A stretch of DNA of 64,000 nucleotides from Zarea fungicola (GCA_900169235.1 FWCC01000174.1:62001-126000), one strand, 5' to 3'; shown: positions 24,662 through 35,234, counted from the first letter of the stretch. Notes: generated by a model from the sequence alone, not told the origin. Numbers and translations: made by a program.

Positions 24662-24781
24662 TGAAGCAAGCCTCCATGGTCGACCACCGCATATAAAAAG
24701 GAAACTAGTACGAGCCTCACTGTTCCTTAAGGACCGCACTTCAAACTCTTTCAAACTGAGAATAGCGTCCATTAGGGCATC

Positions 24782-26391
24782 ATGGCAAACTTGATGAAGT
24801 ACAGTCATCAGGGCCTTCCTGAAAGGGCAATGGATGAAGCGGTAAGGCTGCCTGTTGTGTTTTGGGGAAATCGCATGTTCAACAAACTGACTTGGACCGC
24901 AAGTGTCAAGCTCTTGTTAGAATTCAACCACACAATACACTTCTTCCTACTGATCCAAGATATGAGGAGGCCAGGGGAACGTTCTGGACCCGACAGCAGT
25001 CCGAACTGACTCCAAGATGTATATTTCAACCTCTTAACACAGAAGACGTGGCCATAGCCATGCGAGCGGTTACCAAATTCGGTTGCCCATTTGCCATAAA
25101 GAGCGGTGGACATGCCTCGTTCGCAGGGGCATCAAGCACGCCGGGCGTTTTGATTGACTTGGTAAAACTCAACCATGTCAGAGTGGAACATGATCAGAAA
25201 GCCGTCCAAGTTGGCCCAGGTTGCCGCTGGATAGACGTTTATCCACGTTTAGAGCGATTGGGATTAACTGTCATTGGCGGCCGAGATGCCAACGTCGGCG
25301 TTGGCGGATTCTTACTCGGCGGTATGTCACACTGGACAACACAATCAAATCTCTTGCTGACAATAGCAGGAGGAATATCTTTCTTCTCCAACATTTATGG
25401 CTGGGCCTGTGACAACATTTTAGCATATGATGTAGTTCTTCCCCATGGGAAAATCGTCACTGCCAGCGCTACAGAACACCCGGATCTTTTCAGAGCTCTG
25501 CGCGGTGGTGGTCCGAATTTTGGTGTAGTGACCAGCTTTAAGCTGCGAGCAATCCCATATGGCGGTATGTGGGGTGGTGTCACAGTGCATGATTTGAGTG
25601 CGACAGACATGCTCCTGAAGAAGATGATTGCATATGATCATGACAGCGTCTACGATCCGAAACTTTCTGTCATCTTAAATTTTGGCAAAGGAGATGGCCA
25701 ATGGCAGTGGGCCAACGAAATCCATTATTGCGCACCCAAGGCAGATGCGGACTTCTTCAATGACTGGATGACCATTCCGTCCACCGCAAATACGACAACG
25801 GTAGCGGAGTTGTCTGCACACACTTTGGACCTTGCAAGTCGTACCCCTGCAAACTACAGGTGTACATTCTGGACACTTTCAACCGAATTAGACTTTGCAG
25901 CATCGAAAAGCTTCGTGAAAATCTTCATTGAAGAGTGTGAAAAGGTTGAAAACCAGGTGGTGGACTTTGAACCTTCCATTTGCATGCAGCTGATTACCAC
26001 TAGCATGATCAAGCAAATGAGCACAGACGGGGGGAATGTTCTCGGCTTATCAGAACACTCAGGCCCTCTTATTCTCTACCTTATCTCCTCGCGCTGGTCC
26101 AAAGCCTCAGATGACCACAGAGTATACAACGCCATGAACTCAGTGATTCAGCGTGCGGCAGAGGCTGCCAGGAAACTTGGAAAGGCTAATGACTTCCTTT
26201 ACATGAACTACGCATCTCAATTTCAGCGTGTGATACCAAGTTACGGGGAGGCCAATGGCAACTTTCTTCGCGAGGTCTCCCACAAATACGACCCTTTACA
26301 AGCTTTATCAGCTTTGCAAAACTACTTCCCTTTATATGGCCAGGAAAGACATATCGGCGTGGCTCCTGCGGCGCGAAAGAGTCTTTTGTGA
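24782..26391 (+). CDS. BBE-like FAD-linked oxidoreductase
   Basis: Three exons: 24782-24841, 24904-25321 and 25370-26391; 499 residues. The second intron (48 nt) is in frame and stop-free, so it is easily read through, but removal restores the family block FLLGGGISFFSNIYGWACDN. It has the PCMH-type FAD-binding domain with KSGGH (His90, the 8-alpha-histidyl flavin site), GPGCRW and GGGPNFGVVTSFKL, and a C-terminal berberine-bridge domain ending in YDPLQALSALQNYFPL. The cysteine that makes the second flavin bond in bicovalent BBE enzymes is absent. Relatives oxidise amines, alcohols or sugars and pass electrons to O2. No signal peptide is seen, unlike many secreted members. Two motif copies lie in its promoter; the divergent neighbour is the monooxygenase, suggesting that they act in one pathway. 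Confidence 0.9.
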
Positions 26392-26749
26392 ATACTAGCC
26401 ATAGTAAGGCTTAAATAGAAAAAAATAATGTCATACCATTTTGTAACAAAAACCAAACTTGCCTATATTACTTTTAGTGGTCAATCGTTGAAACTACTTT
26501 ATTTCTCATATCCCCTTTGACAAATTCCCAGATCATACTGCTGGGACTGGCTGTTTCGACTATTCTCCTTCTTGTAACTCTCCTGTGCCAACTGTACGTG
26601 CCTGCTCCGAGACGGCAGCTATTGCGCCTGCTTCACAACGGAGAAACGGGTCATATTCTCCGACATATTCATAACGAACTCTCATCCTAATTGTGAGCCG
26701 ATAGAGCAAGTACAGTCACGACTAAGTAGCATGCGGTGTTCCAGCCAGT

Positions 26750-26759
26750 GCGCTTAGAT
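26750..26759 (+). promoter_or_regulatory. Cluster motif copy 5 (GCGCTTAGAT), orphan
   Basis: Exact match, continuing into AAG (GATAAG overlap). No start codon of a supported gene lies within 1.5 kb in a promoter arrangement. Confidence 0.55.
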
Positions 26760-26964
26760 AAGAGATGGGCGATAAGAGCAATTCGCCGTGACAAAGCCAC
26801 ACTTTTCTTACCCCGGAATTTAATGGCTTGCTTGCATTGATGATTCTTAATTTAGCATCTGTCGTCAAAAGTCGTTACTTCGACTAATTTCATGCCGAAA
26901 TTTAAACTTCGGCCATCCGGAGCAAGCCATGCTCATTCAATACTAGTATCCAAGCGTCCCAACG

Positions 26965-26974
26965 GCGCTTAGAT
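26965..26974 (+). promoter_or_regulatory. Cluster motif copy 6 (GCGCTTAGAT), orphan
   Basis: Exact match, 215 bases after copy 5; copies 3 and 4 before the FAD oxidase are 212 bases apart. Confidence 0.55.
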
Positions 26975-27196
26975 TCGCCATCACTAGGCACCACTATGTA
27001 CCTTTTCTCTTACACCTGACTGTAGATTGTTTCACTACGTGCTACGTGCTAAAGCCTTGGGCTCCTGATAAAGGTAATTTCTTCTACCATTTTGGGAGCG
27101 CAGATATATGCGTACCAATGATGTTACGGTTCACAGGAAAAAGATGCTCGATATTTGGGATAACGCAAGGGCTATTGATTTCTCAAATTCAGCTAA

Positions 27197-28791
27197 TTAG
27201 GCTAAGAAGTTATCATGAATTCCCTCGGGAACTTTATAGTTCGACTTTACCATGAACCAATTGGCCATGGATAGAAGCATCACCACACCTAAGCCTGCTG
27301 CAGTCATATTCATATTCCCACTGGTGACAGGCATCACAGTTGGAAAAGAAAGAAAAAGACATACAACAATAGACCAGCAGATTGCAAGGACATTTATAAG
27401 AGTTCCCAATTTACCAAGCCGGAAATGGCGCTCTGACGGAAACGCTTGACCGCGGCCCTTGACCAAAAGTAGCACATTCGGCATCATGTAGCTGATGACC
27501 ACACAACAGATACCAGCCCCAAATAGGGCATTGAGAACCGTAGTCGGCCCAAATAACAGAAGGCTGAACAATACCGGTATGAGTGTAGAGAGGAAAACAG
27601 CATTGATAGGAGCCTCCAGGCGGTCGTCCGTAGCCCCAATCCAGTTTTGAAACGGCGTGCCACCAGAACGGGCAAAGGTCCAAAGAATTCTGCTAGCTCC
27701 CAGCAGGACGGCACTGAGGCCATTGGAAGTCATGACAATGTAAATAATGCACACTGTGATGACGAATCCCTGTACAGGCCACGCGTCATGGGCGATTTGA
27801 AGAATAACCTGTCCTGCTAGTGGGGTAACCAGATTCTCTGGATGCAACGTACAAAAAATGATGGCCACAATCATGATTAGGCCACCAAGTGTAGAGAGCA
27901 CAGTATTACCGACCATGACGATGGGGATGTCCTTGGATGGATTCGGTGTCTCCTCTGCGAGGTGTGCCGCTGCATCAAAAAGAGCAACTGTAAGACAGCC
28001 AGGGAGTATTCCCGTCATGAATACAATTCCATCCGAGTCCCAGCCTGTTTCATTGACGACATCAATAAAGGCTGTACGGGCGGAGGCCTTGGGGCTTGTT
28101 ACCGCTAATAGTGTAATGAAGATGAATAGCGCGGCGATGTTTAGGAAAAAGACCATGAATATTGTAATTGCCGACATTGCTCTGATGAGAGCGCTGTTGA
28201 AGAGCAGACAGATGGACATTACTGCAATGGTAGTGAGGTAAATATGCCAAGTGTGTGGTGTGTAGTCTGCGACAAGAATGATGCCAAATGAGGCAATAAA
28301 GTTAGCCGCGTACACGGCCGACCCAGCCGTAATTAGAAGCCAACCCCAGCAAGTAAGGGATCCGTTGACGTAGGATAGGAAACGCGCCGATTTGCGGCCA
28401 CTAAGGCGCGCCGTCCAATATGTTTGGCCTGCATGAGCATGTAAGAACGTCTGTGGTAGGTTGAGAAAACGGTGTACTTTTTCTTCTTACCAGAAACACT
28501 TGGAAAGGCACCCGCCATCTCGGCGAGGGAAAGCGCTGTTACAAGCTGGCCAGTGACGGCAACAATATATCCCCAGAACAGATAAGGACTGCCTCCAGCG
28601 CCGGGTAAAAGCGTCGCCCAGCTCGCTATGGCAAGGGGCGACGCCGTAACTGAAAACTGAACACCAATTGTGCCCCAAAAACTGAATCGATTTGATTTAA
28701 GCGTCGAGCTGTGCAGGCCTACTTGACCATCGTCGGACGTTGTCGCTGGCGAGGTGGATTGCATCAGGGTTTTTCCCTTGGCTTCGTCCAT
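27197..28791 (-). CDS. APC-superfamily amino-acid/GABA/choline-type permease
   Basis: Two exons, 28791-28491 and 28428-27197; 510 residues. The protein has about twelve hydrophobic segments and the layout of fungal GABA/choline permeases (Uga4/Hnm1-like): first helices in SFWGTIGVQFSVTASPLAI, the QTYWTARLSGRKSARF block restored by the splice, and EETPNPSKDIP preceding a GNTVLSTLGG segment. It should import a small amine or amino acid across the plasma membrane with protons. Two motif copies lie 225 and 393 bases upstream of its start, so it appears co-regulated with the oxidative enzymes. A dedicated amine/amino-acid importer points toward uptake of a nitrogenous substrate rather than product export, although APC carriers also occur in biosynthetic clusters. 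Confidence 0.9.
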
Positions 28792-29015
28792 TGTTCGAGA
28801 TTGTTTGCATAGATGTGTGCATGTAAAATATGTTGAAAAGAAACAAGTGTAGGACGTAGCCAGTACAGATTGCTAATCGTAGAAGGCTAGGATGAGCCCA
28901 ATCTGGGGAAATCTCGGAATTTAAGTGATTCATGGCGATTTGGGCATAAACATCAACCTCGTTTACTCACGAGATGAGTTGTAAGGTGTTCTCAACATTC
29001 GGAGAGAGACAGATG

Positions 29016-29025
29016 GCGCCTAGAT
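29016..29025 (+). promoter_or_regulatory. Cluster motif copy 7 (GCGCCTAGAT)
   Basis: Exact match, 225 bases upstream of the permease start. Confidence 0.7.
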
Positions 29026-29183
29026 TCATTTTTTACTATGCACTTCTTGCACCAAAGGCGTGACACTAGCGAACCTTTAACGCTTGGTGGCTGTCTTGCG
29101 GTGATCTACAGTTGAAGCGGTGGTTTAGAACATTGATAGCGAAGATGCATAATAGACCCACTGCCCATTACAAGTAAAAGTCA

Positions 29184-29193
29184 GCGCTTAGAT
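29184..29193 (+). promoter_or_regulatory. Cluster motif copy 8 (GCGCTTAGAT)
   Basis: Exact match, 393 bases upstream of the permease start. Confidence 0.7.
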
Positions 29194-29799
29194 CTGGTAG
29201 GAGAAAGCTAAGGCAAATGGCAGTAATTCTCGGGATAATATTTATTTACCGTGAAATAAAAAGCATTCCAGCCGAAGTTTGTAGGGTTGTTCGGCTGAGT
29301 GGAACGGATGCGGGGAAATCAGCCTCGGACCACTCTCGAACGATAGTGGCGCGCCGAGTTGGGTCGAGTTGGGTCAAGTCGTGGCACATGACGGTAAATC
29401 CAACCAAGAAGCCAAAGGTTTGAATGAAGAAGGCTTGAGCTTATCTAGTGAGGCTAGTGAAATTGGCTGGTGTCCTCGGTATGGCGAATAGTAACCATCT
29501 GCATATGGCCACCCATTGCAAGCACCGCTAAAGTCTTTCCACTTTAAGCACCGCTAATGTACGACTTCTGACGAGAGCTGAATTCTCCTGATGGTTGTGG
29601 CGCGAGTTGAAAGTCTGTTGGGCTGGTGCCATAAGTTTCGTTTCCTGCCTAACTACTGGTCCACGTTCCTCGCTCTTGTCCGTCCTAGTGTTCCATGGAA
29701 AATCGAGCCTAACCTAGAACATAACTGACTGGATATTGTACTTCATTTAGATGAGCTACGATGAGGTCTTTGAGTAGTTCCTAAATTTAGTCAACTAAG

Positions 29800-31519
29800 T
29801 CAAGCAAAACAGTAACTCGCCCCATGATACTCAATGGCCTTGTTTAGCCCTCGTAGACCAAACCAGCTTTCAGGCCCTTCCCATACCCATCTGAGGCTTT
29901 CCATTGCCCGTTCCTGGACAGGAAAGGCTGCAAGGATACCATTTAGATACTGTACAATCGCCGCACGATGGCATTCCTGTGCGGCAAACGAGGCAATAGC
30001 TATGATTGGCCAAGCTGTCGAGGTACTGAAGGGGCTGCTTCGCAGGTCTGGCAATACCTCTAGCATGCGCTGGACTATTGGTTGTGACATGTCGCGCAAG
30101 TATATGTCGTCTAGCGAATACGACGATAGCAAAAAGAGGAAAATTGCATTTTGTGCAATAATTTGATGTGCCAATTTCCCACGCGCAAATCTCGCGTTGC
30201 CATCATCTGCTTCGTCTTCTTCAGGCCGCTGCGGCTGCGGCTGCGGAAGAGCAGGATCAGTCCAATGTGTGATGACGTATTTGAGGCGCTCAAACTCTTC
30301 GTCGCACTGCAGATCGACGCCTTGTTCGAGTTCCATCTTGCGATTGGCTGCCAAGACGCATATCTCGGGAATCATGGCGAATAACTCTGTTGCACCGCCA
30401 AACAACACACCAAGTCCGTTGATTTGGGATAAATTTTTTAATTGCAAAATGGACGAGTTTGATGTGGCATGAATATCAGTTTGATCAGGAAGTAGACGTA
30501 TGCTAGAAGACAGTTCAAAGAAGGCATAGGTCTCCAGCAAAACGTCGAGCAGTCGCTTCGAAGATCCGTCCCTGCAGGTATAAGCAAAATGCGAGAAGAG
30601 GCGGCTGGCTCGGAGATGACGGAATAAAAGGCCATCCTTGTTGCCCTGAAAGCACTAGATCCGACGAAACCAGTCAGCATGTGAAGCTACCATGTATGGT
30701 GCCCTACTCAACGCAGAGTCGAAGGGCAGGGCAACTCACCTCGTGCTGGCACAAGAGCATGGTAGTCAGGAACACGGACACGACCACTGAATTATCCACG
30801 GGATCATCCACAGATCTCGATGCCCAATCAGTCAGCTTTAGCTTGAGTTGCTTTATAACTTTGCCATAGCACTCCAGTGCGCACCGCTCCTCAGCTCTTG
30901 TTGCCTCCTCAAAGTTCCACATACAAGTTCCGCCAACAGTTAATACAGCGTTCATAATCATGCTATCTGAGAACGCCATTGGTATGACGTCATCTATCCA
31001 TGGATTCACATATCCGGACGGGGCCGCAATGAACAAGGGTGAGAATAACTCGATGTAACGCTGCAGGAGACGTTGCGATGCTTCGCCATAAATCCCTGCT
31101 AGAGGTAGTGCTGCGAATAGAGGCGGCGCGCATAAGCCTTGTGGTGACTGTACACATAGCTTTCTTGCCCTCGCACTTTCCAAGGCCGAAATTTTCCGAG
31201 TTTTCGCTGCCCGCGCGCTTGGTCGGACTGATGCTGCGGCTGGTTCCTTTTCATTGGCAGCAGTGGACAGTCCCATTCGAATCCGCCAGGCAAATTCGTC
31301 CGACGCTGGCCATGTACATATAAGATGGAGTTTTTGGCAGCCACCACAGGTTGGCTTCACCTCATCACATTTCTTCTTGCGCAGACGACAACAGAGACAA
31401 CCAGTCTTGCATCGACTCCTTCGCGGCTTCAGGAATAAACGGCAGTCAGGCCGGGCTTCGACGGGGCATGACATATTCGAGGTTGAGTTCGATCCTCGCA
31501 GGGCAGCAGTGAACCGCAC
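29800..31519 (-). CDS. Zn2Cys6 transcription factor 1 (candidate cluster regulator)
   Basis: Two exons, 31519-30740 and 30645-29800; 541 residues. Near residue 40 a complete binuclear zinc cluster, C-X2-C-X6-C-X6-C-X2-C-X6-C (CLCCRLRKKKC, then CGGC and a final Cys before TW), is followed by a fungal-specific regulatory domain of the PF11951 type through to the C-terminus. The intron joins CQHE to GNKDGLLFRHLRASRLF. It lies in the middle of the motif-bearing genes and is divergent from the imine-reductase-like gene, so it is the natural candidate for the protein that reads GCGCYTAGAT. That motif has no obvious CGG repeats, so another protein could bind it. A site 685 bases upstream of its own start would allow autoregulation. 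Confidence 0.9.
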
Positions 31520-32203
31520 AACTCAGAGCAAGCGAAAGATGTATTTTCGTACAGTTTCAGGACAAAGTTGTTGCTTTTACTAGAATCGCGGAGAAGAAAT
31601 TACATAAAATACGGGGTTCGAGTGTGGCGTGCGGGGAAATGCAGAATTTGGAGAGCCACAGGTGAGTGTGGGTTGCAATAAGAATAATGTCCATTTCTGC
31701 GACGATGGGCTTTGGCCCGCCTGGGAAGTGTTGATGTCGCCGCTTGAATAGCTTCAGTAAAACCTTGACCCTGGTAATTTTGCAATGAATCTTACAGGGC
31801 TCTGCAATGCATATATGTGGTTAGGGGCATCGATGATGCCTGCCTCGGTGAACCGTCCACTTCTCCATGACCTGGCAGGGCGCAAATATTTATCGCCACT
31901 CACCCTCTACTGTAGAAAGTATTGAATCGATTATTATGCGTCATAGCATGCTCTTTATTATAGAGGTAGAGGTGCCTGTTCCGGACTTGACAAATGTCAG
32001 TTCAATATTTGCAGTAGGATAATATTTCGTTACGCAGCGTCACAAAATCCCTATCTAGTACAGGTAAATAAAAATACTTGTCTGATTTACGACGAGACAG
32101 TAGGTACCTGCATTACCAGAATAGCGTGAACTACTAATGGACTCCTTACTGCCAAAATAGCAGCAGTGGTTGTCGTCCATCTTGGAGAATGAGCTTATCA
32201 GCA

Positions 32204-32213
32204 GCGCCTAGAT
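32204..32213 (+). promoter_or_regulatory. Cluster motif copy 9 (GCGCCTAGAT)
   Basis: Exact match, 685 bases upstream of regulator 1 and about 900 upstream of the imine-reductase-like gene. Overlaps GATAAG. Confidence 0.6.
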
Positions 32214-32959
32214 AAGGCACTGCGGCGGCGCCAAGTGCCGAGCGGCCGATTCGCTGCTCCGTATTTAATTGGGCTTCTTGTGCTGCTAAACCTCTTCTGA
32301 TCTGGGCTGGGTGTGGTTTGGTAATGTAACGCCTCGGTGCTTTCCTGGGAGACTCTCGGCTGCATAAGTTGCTGCAAAAGGGGCTTGGGTATCGAAAACC
32401 ACGTACAAGGATATCTTGACGGAAAGAAACGGCACTTGGAGGCCCAAAAAGTACACTGGCAGTGGTGAGTCGCCAAAGTTGTTGTCCCTCGTCCGTTGGC
32501 GATTCATTGACGGCTGTGTATCGCACGTGGAATATATATAATCGGCCGAATGAATAATAGCTACAGACTGCAGCGTCTCTAGCAAACATTTCCGTCAGTT
32601 GGGGAGATCAGGCGCAACGGTCCTATTATATAACAGTCAAGTTCAGAGCCAACACGCACTAGACAGGTATATTTTGATGGGCCTCATTTTCACACTGTAA
32701 TTTAACGTTTCGGTCATAGCCTGGCCCAGCCCACTAGTAACCCGATTATGAGTTTCCTGATCTGCTTATAGAGCAATCATTCCAGTTGTTTTGTTTCAAT
32801 GGAGAATAGATTATGTTGATGCAACTACAGTGTGTCTTGTGGGGTTCCCGAGGCTCTGTCTGGTCCAACTTTCGTGCAGACTAACTATTGGGCTAACTAA
32901 CACATGTGGTGCACCGCGGCGCAAGGAAAACCTTGCCTGCTCACTAACATCCATGACGA

Positions 32960-32969
32960 GCGCTAAGAT
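32960..32969 (+). promoter_or_regulatory. Cluster motif variant (GCGCTAAGAT)
   Basis: One mismatch (A for T at position 6), same orientation, 147 bases upstream of the imine-reductase-like start, overlapping GATAAG. Confidence 0.5.
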
Positions 32970-33106
32970 AAGAGCCCGTTCCCACCACCATCTTGCAGCT
33001 TCGACACTGCCATCGTCGTTTGTCGTACACCTCAACCATATATAATTAGGTCTTGAACGCCGAAAACCCCCAAAAGTCGTCTTGACAAGCAACAAGTTTT
33101 TCAACC

Positions 33107-34027
33107 ATGAGCAACTCCGCCACTGATAGCTGCCCTCGGGATGTCGGCAAACCCCCTGTATCTGTCCTTGGACTAGGGTATATGGGCTCAGCGATGGCTC
33201 GGATCTTTATCCAGAACGGGCATATGGTGTTTTTGTGGAATCGCTCACCGGACAAAGCAACCCCCTTAGCCGCTTTGGGTGGCAAGGCCTGCGATACAGC
33301 AGAAGAATGCGTTCAGGCCAGTGAGATTGTTATTTCCTGCATTACTGATTCTGAAGCATTCGGGGCCGTCTTCAAAGGCGTTCATACATCCTCAGGCGCT
33401 GGGCGCATCTTGGTTGATTTTACCACTGGCAGCCCATCGCAGGTCAGGCAGTCTGTCGAACTCGCGAAGCAGCGCTCTTTCGACGCCTACATTCATGGGT
33501 CAATACTAGCTTTGCCTCTTCAGGTGGGCCTCCCCGATACCGTCGCGCTTTATAGCGGTCCAACGAAGGCCTTCAGGGAGGTTGAGGCCACTCTCAAGTG
33601 TCTAGGTCAGCCTAGGTACTTGAGTGAGGACCCTCTTCAAGCAGGCTTAGAAGAGGTTATGCTGATCAATGTGTACTACACAATGTCTGCCGGCTTTTTA
33701 CAGTCCATGGCGCTGCTAAAGCGCTCGGGGCTATGGTCCCCAGGCCTGGCTGAGAAATTTACGACCGAATCGGTTCTCCCAAGCTTGCAGGCGACGCAAG
33801 AGTCCTTGGTCGAAATTGCAAGGCAGATAGACAAGCAAGACTACAAAACAGATGGGACTGGGTGTCGACTTGGAAACCACCTTTCTTCCTTGCGGAACTT
33901 TATTCGAACTCATCAGGAGCTCAAGGTAGCACCTCTTTGCCTAGAGCCATTTGCGGACCTCGTCGAGAAGAGAATCCTGCAAGGTGGCGGAGACGAAGAG
34001 TTGAGTGGTTTGGTTGATATTCTGTAG
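33107..34027 (+). CDS. Imine-reductase-like NADP(H) dehydrogenase (6PGDH/beta-hydroxyacid DH superfamily)
   Basis: Single exon, 306 residues. It opens with an N-terminal Rossmann domain: GLGYMG at residues 22-27, WNRSPDK at the end of strand 2 (the Arg/Ser pair favours NADPH), and SCITDSEAF and VDFTTGSPSQ further on. The C-terminal half is helical and lacks the GxxGxGxxxK motif of true beta-hydroxyacid dehydrogenases, having instead the region around QAGLEEVMLINVYYTMSAGFL that resembles imine reductases. Members of that group reduce cyclic imines to secondary amines with NADPH. It stands divergently from regulator 1 and near an aminotransferase and an NmrA-like reductase, a context that supports imine chemistry. 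A simple hydroxyacid dehydrogenase role cannot be excluded. Confidence 0.85.
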   Translation: MSNSATDSCPRDVGKPPVSVLGLGYMGSAMARIFIQNGHMVFLWNRSPDKATPLAALGGKACDTAEECVQASEIVISCITDSEAFGAVFKGVHTSSGAGRILVDFTTGSPSQVRQSVELAKQRSFDAYIHGSILALPLQVGLPDTVALYSGPTKAFREVEATLKCLGQPRYLSEDPLQAGLEEVMLINVYYTMSAGFLQSMALLKRSGLWSPGLAEKFTTESVLPSLQATQESLVEIARQIDKQDYKTDGTGCRLGNHLSSLRNFIRTHQELKVAPLCLEPFADLVEKRILQGGGDEELSGLVDIL

Positions 34028-34629
34028 AAAACTTACTAGAATAGTAATATTAATAAAATGAAGCGCATCCTGGTCCGACTCGGGAACCAAGGTACCAAAT
34101 GAGTTGCAACTATTGTTTGCTCACGACCAGACCATTCTGGATATCGGATGACACGAATGATGGAATCAATGCGAAGGGCTTGGCTAGTCCACTAATATTG
34201 GCACCTTTTTTTTGTTCTCTGTTCTACTTTGCCGACAGCGACGCGCACAAGAACGATTGCTTTATAAGCACATCGCGGAAACTTGTAATCGGATCGCCAG
34301 CGTTACAATCACTTGAGAGATCTATGTAGCATTATGATAATATAAGGATCGTGTAAGAAATATGCTGATCAGTACGGAGTTCCGAGTACTTCGCACATGG
34401 GTCACGCCCTCATTGCGAGGGCTACGGACTCGATCCCGGAATTGTCACGGAATTGTCGGGAATGATGTAGATGAAAATGATGTCACGCTGCTGGCTTCTA
34501 TTAGTAGAACTGCCATGATTTAAATTCAATCCGAATCCCAACTTCTGATTTCCTTCGTGAATACCAAGCCATTTCGTTGAGTAACACCCATCACAAGAGC
34601 GCTGAGGAGCTACATAAACCATCGATACA
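34028..34629. other. Intergenic
   Basis: About 0.6 kb before the SnoaL-like gene. No copy of the cluster motif. A perfect hairpin GCCCTC-ATTGC-GAGGGC is at 34406-34422, and GGAATTGTC is directly repeated just after it. Confidence 0.5.
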
Positions 34630-35234
34630 ATGGCAGCGACGAACGCGCCAACTCCAGGCAGCACATATATTCACGTCGGCCCGTGAAACTTTAAGTCACG
34701 GTCCATACCCTCATTGCGCTTCAGCGAGGCCTATGGAAAAAGGATGGCTGGTGGCGCTCCTCCATCATATGGTCCATATACACGATGGTTCCATCCCGCG
34801 GCAACCTTCGTGACTCAGGATGATACATTATTTGCCAACGGCGCTGAGAAATGGGACTGGTTACTTCGTGCATATGGCTCTAATAAGCATTCTCAAGTCA
34901 GTATGCGAGAAATACAAGCCACGGTAGTGTTTGGGGGGCCATGCTATATCCAGGTGGTGAAGTTGAAGACGTTACGGGAGACCCATCCATGCAGCGAAAA
35001 GTTCTTACTGGGAAAGAGGTACGTGATGATTTGGTATACTACCATCCAATACTTTCAGCTGGTCAAAGGGGAAAAGCTATTCCTGTACGTCGAGTGGCCG
35101 AATTTGTTCTTGGGCCTGCTGAGGTGCAGGGACAAGGTGAGGAAGGGTGGCAGATGTGGCGGGGCAAGATCTGGTGGGATACAGCAGTAATCAAATCTGC
35201 GATTGCAAATCAAGAGGCTAAATTTGCCCAATAG
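34630..35234 (+). CDS. SnoaL/NTF2-like small protein
   Basis: Proposed exons 34630-34682, 34725-34900 and 34954-35234; 169 residues. The second intron (GTATGC to ATCCAG, 53 nt) resolves what otherwise looks like a frameshift and joins KHSQVS to GEVEDVTGD. The first is only 42 nt, so the start is less sure. The sequence TRWFHPAATFVTQDDTLF..GAEKWDWLLRAYG, then IPVRRVAEFVLGP and a W-rich last strand (WQMWRGKIWWDTAVI), has the pattern of NTF2/SnoaL-fold proteins: cone-shaped, often isomerases, cyclases or dehydratases of small metabolites, sometimes without enzymatic activity. It sits between the imine-reductase-like and NmrA-like genes and so is counted with the block, though its promoter has no motif copy. 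Function is not known. Confidence 0.65.

Larger units (their letters stand above)
23118..24781. promoter_or_regulatory. Divergent promoter region of monooxygenase and FAD oxidase
   Basis: About 1.7 kb with four copies of GCGCYTAGAT (23372, 23510, 24440, 24652), two near each start codon. A and T runs are at about 23461 and 23919. A TATA-like CATATAAAAAG is at about 24689-24699, some 85 bases before the oxidase start. No gene is supported inside. Confidence 0.7.
26392..27196. other. Intergenic between two convergent genes, with orphan motif pair
   Basis: About 0.8 kb between the 3' ends of the FAD oxidase and the permease. It carries two motif copies (26750, 26965) that face no gene start. 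On the + strand, 26536-26689 encodes about 50 codons with a hydrophobic helix (LLGLAVSTILLLVTLLCQL) followed by a basic stretch and a stop, but no start codon or recognisable family; it may be a gene relic. Confidence 0.5.
28792..29799. promoter_or_regulatory. Permease promoter and 3' flank of regulator 1
   Basis: About 1 kb with two motif copies (29016, 29184). The rest, including a duplicated AAGCACCGCTAA segment near 29519-29556, holds no supported gene. Confidence 0.6.
31520..33106. promoter_or_regulatory. Divergent region between regulator 1 and the imine-reductase-like gene
   Basis: About 1.6 kb with one exact motif copy (32204) and one variant (32960). A 147-codon minus-strand ORF (32146-32589) spans copy 9 but has no recognisable features. 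Confidence 0.55.

Noticed and set aside
32146..32589. 147-codon minus-strand ORF between regulator 1 and the imine-reductase-like gene
   Set aside because: No signal peptide, domain or splice partner, and it covers a cluster motif copy; judged a chance ORF in promoter DNA, but not fully excluded.
34401..34445. tRNA-like pattern (hairpin followed by GGACTCGATCCC)
   Set aside because: The loop lacks U33 and a D-arm/A-box, the T-arm does not pair properly, and there is no 7-bp acceptor stem.
34880..34960. Frameshift at a run of six G in the SnoaL-like gene
   Set aside because: An intron 34901-34953 with GTATGC and CAG borders restores the frame without assuming any error.
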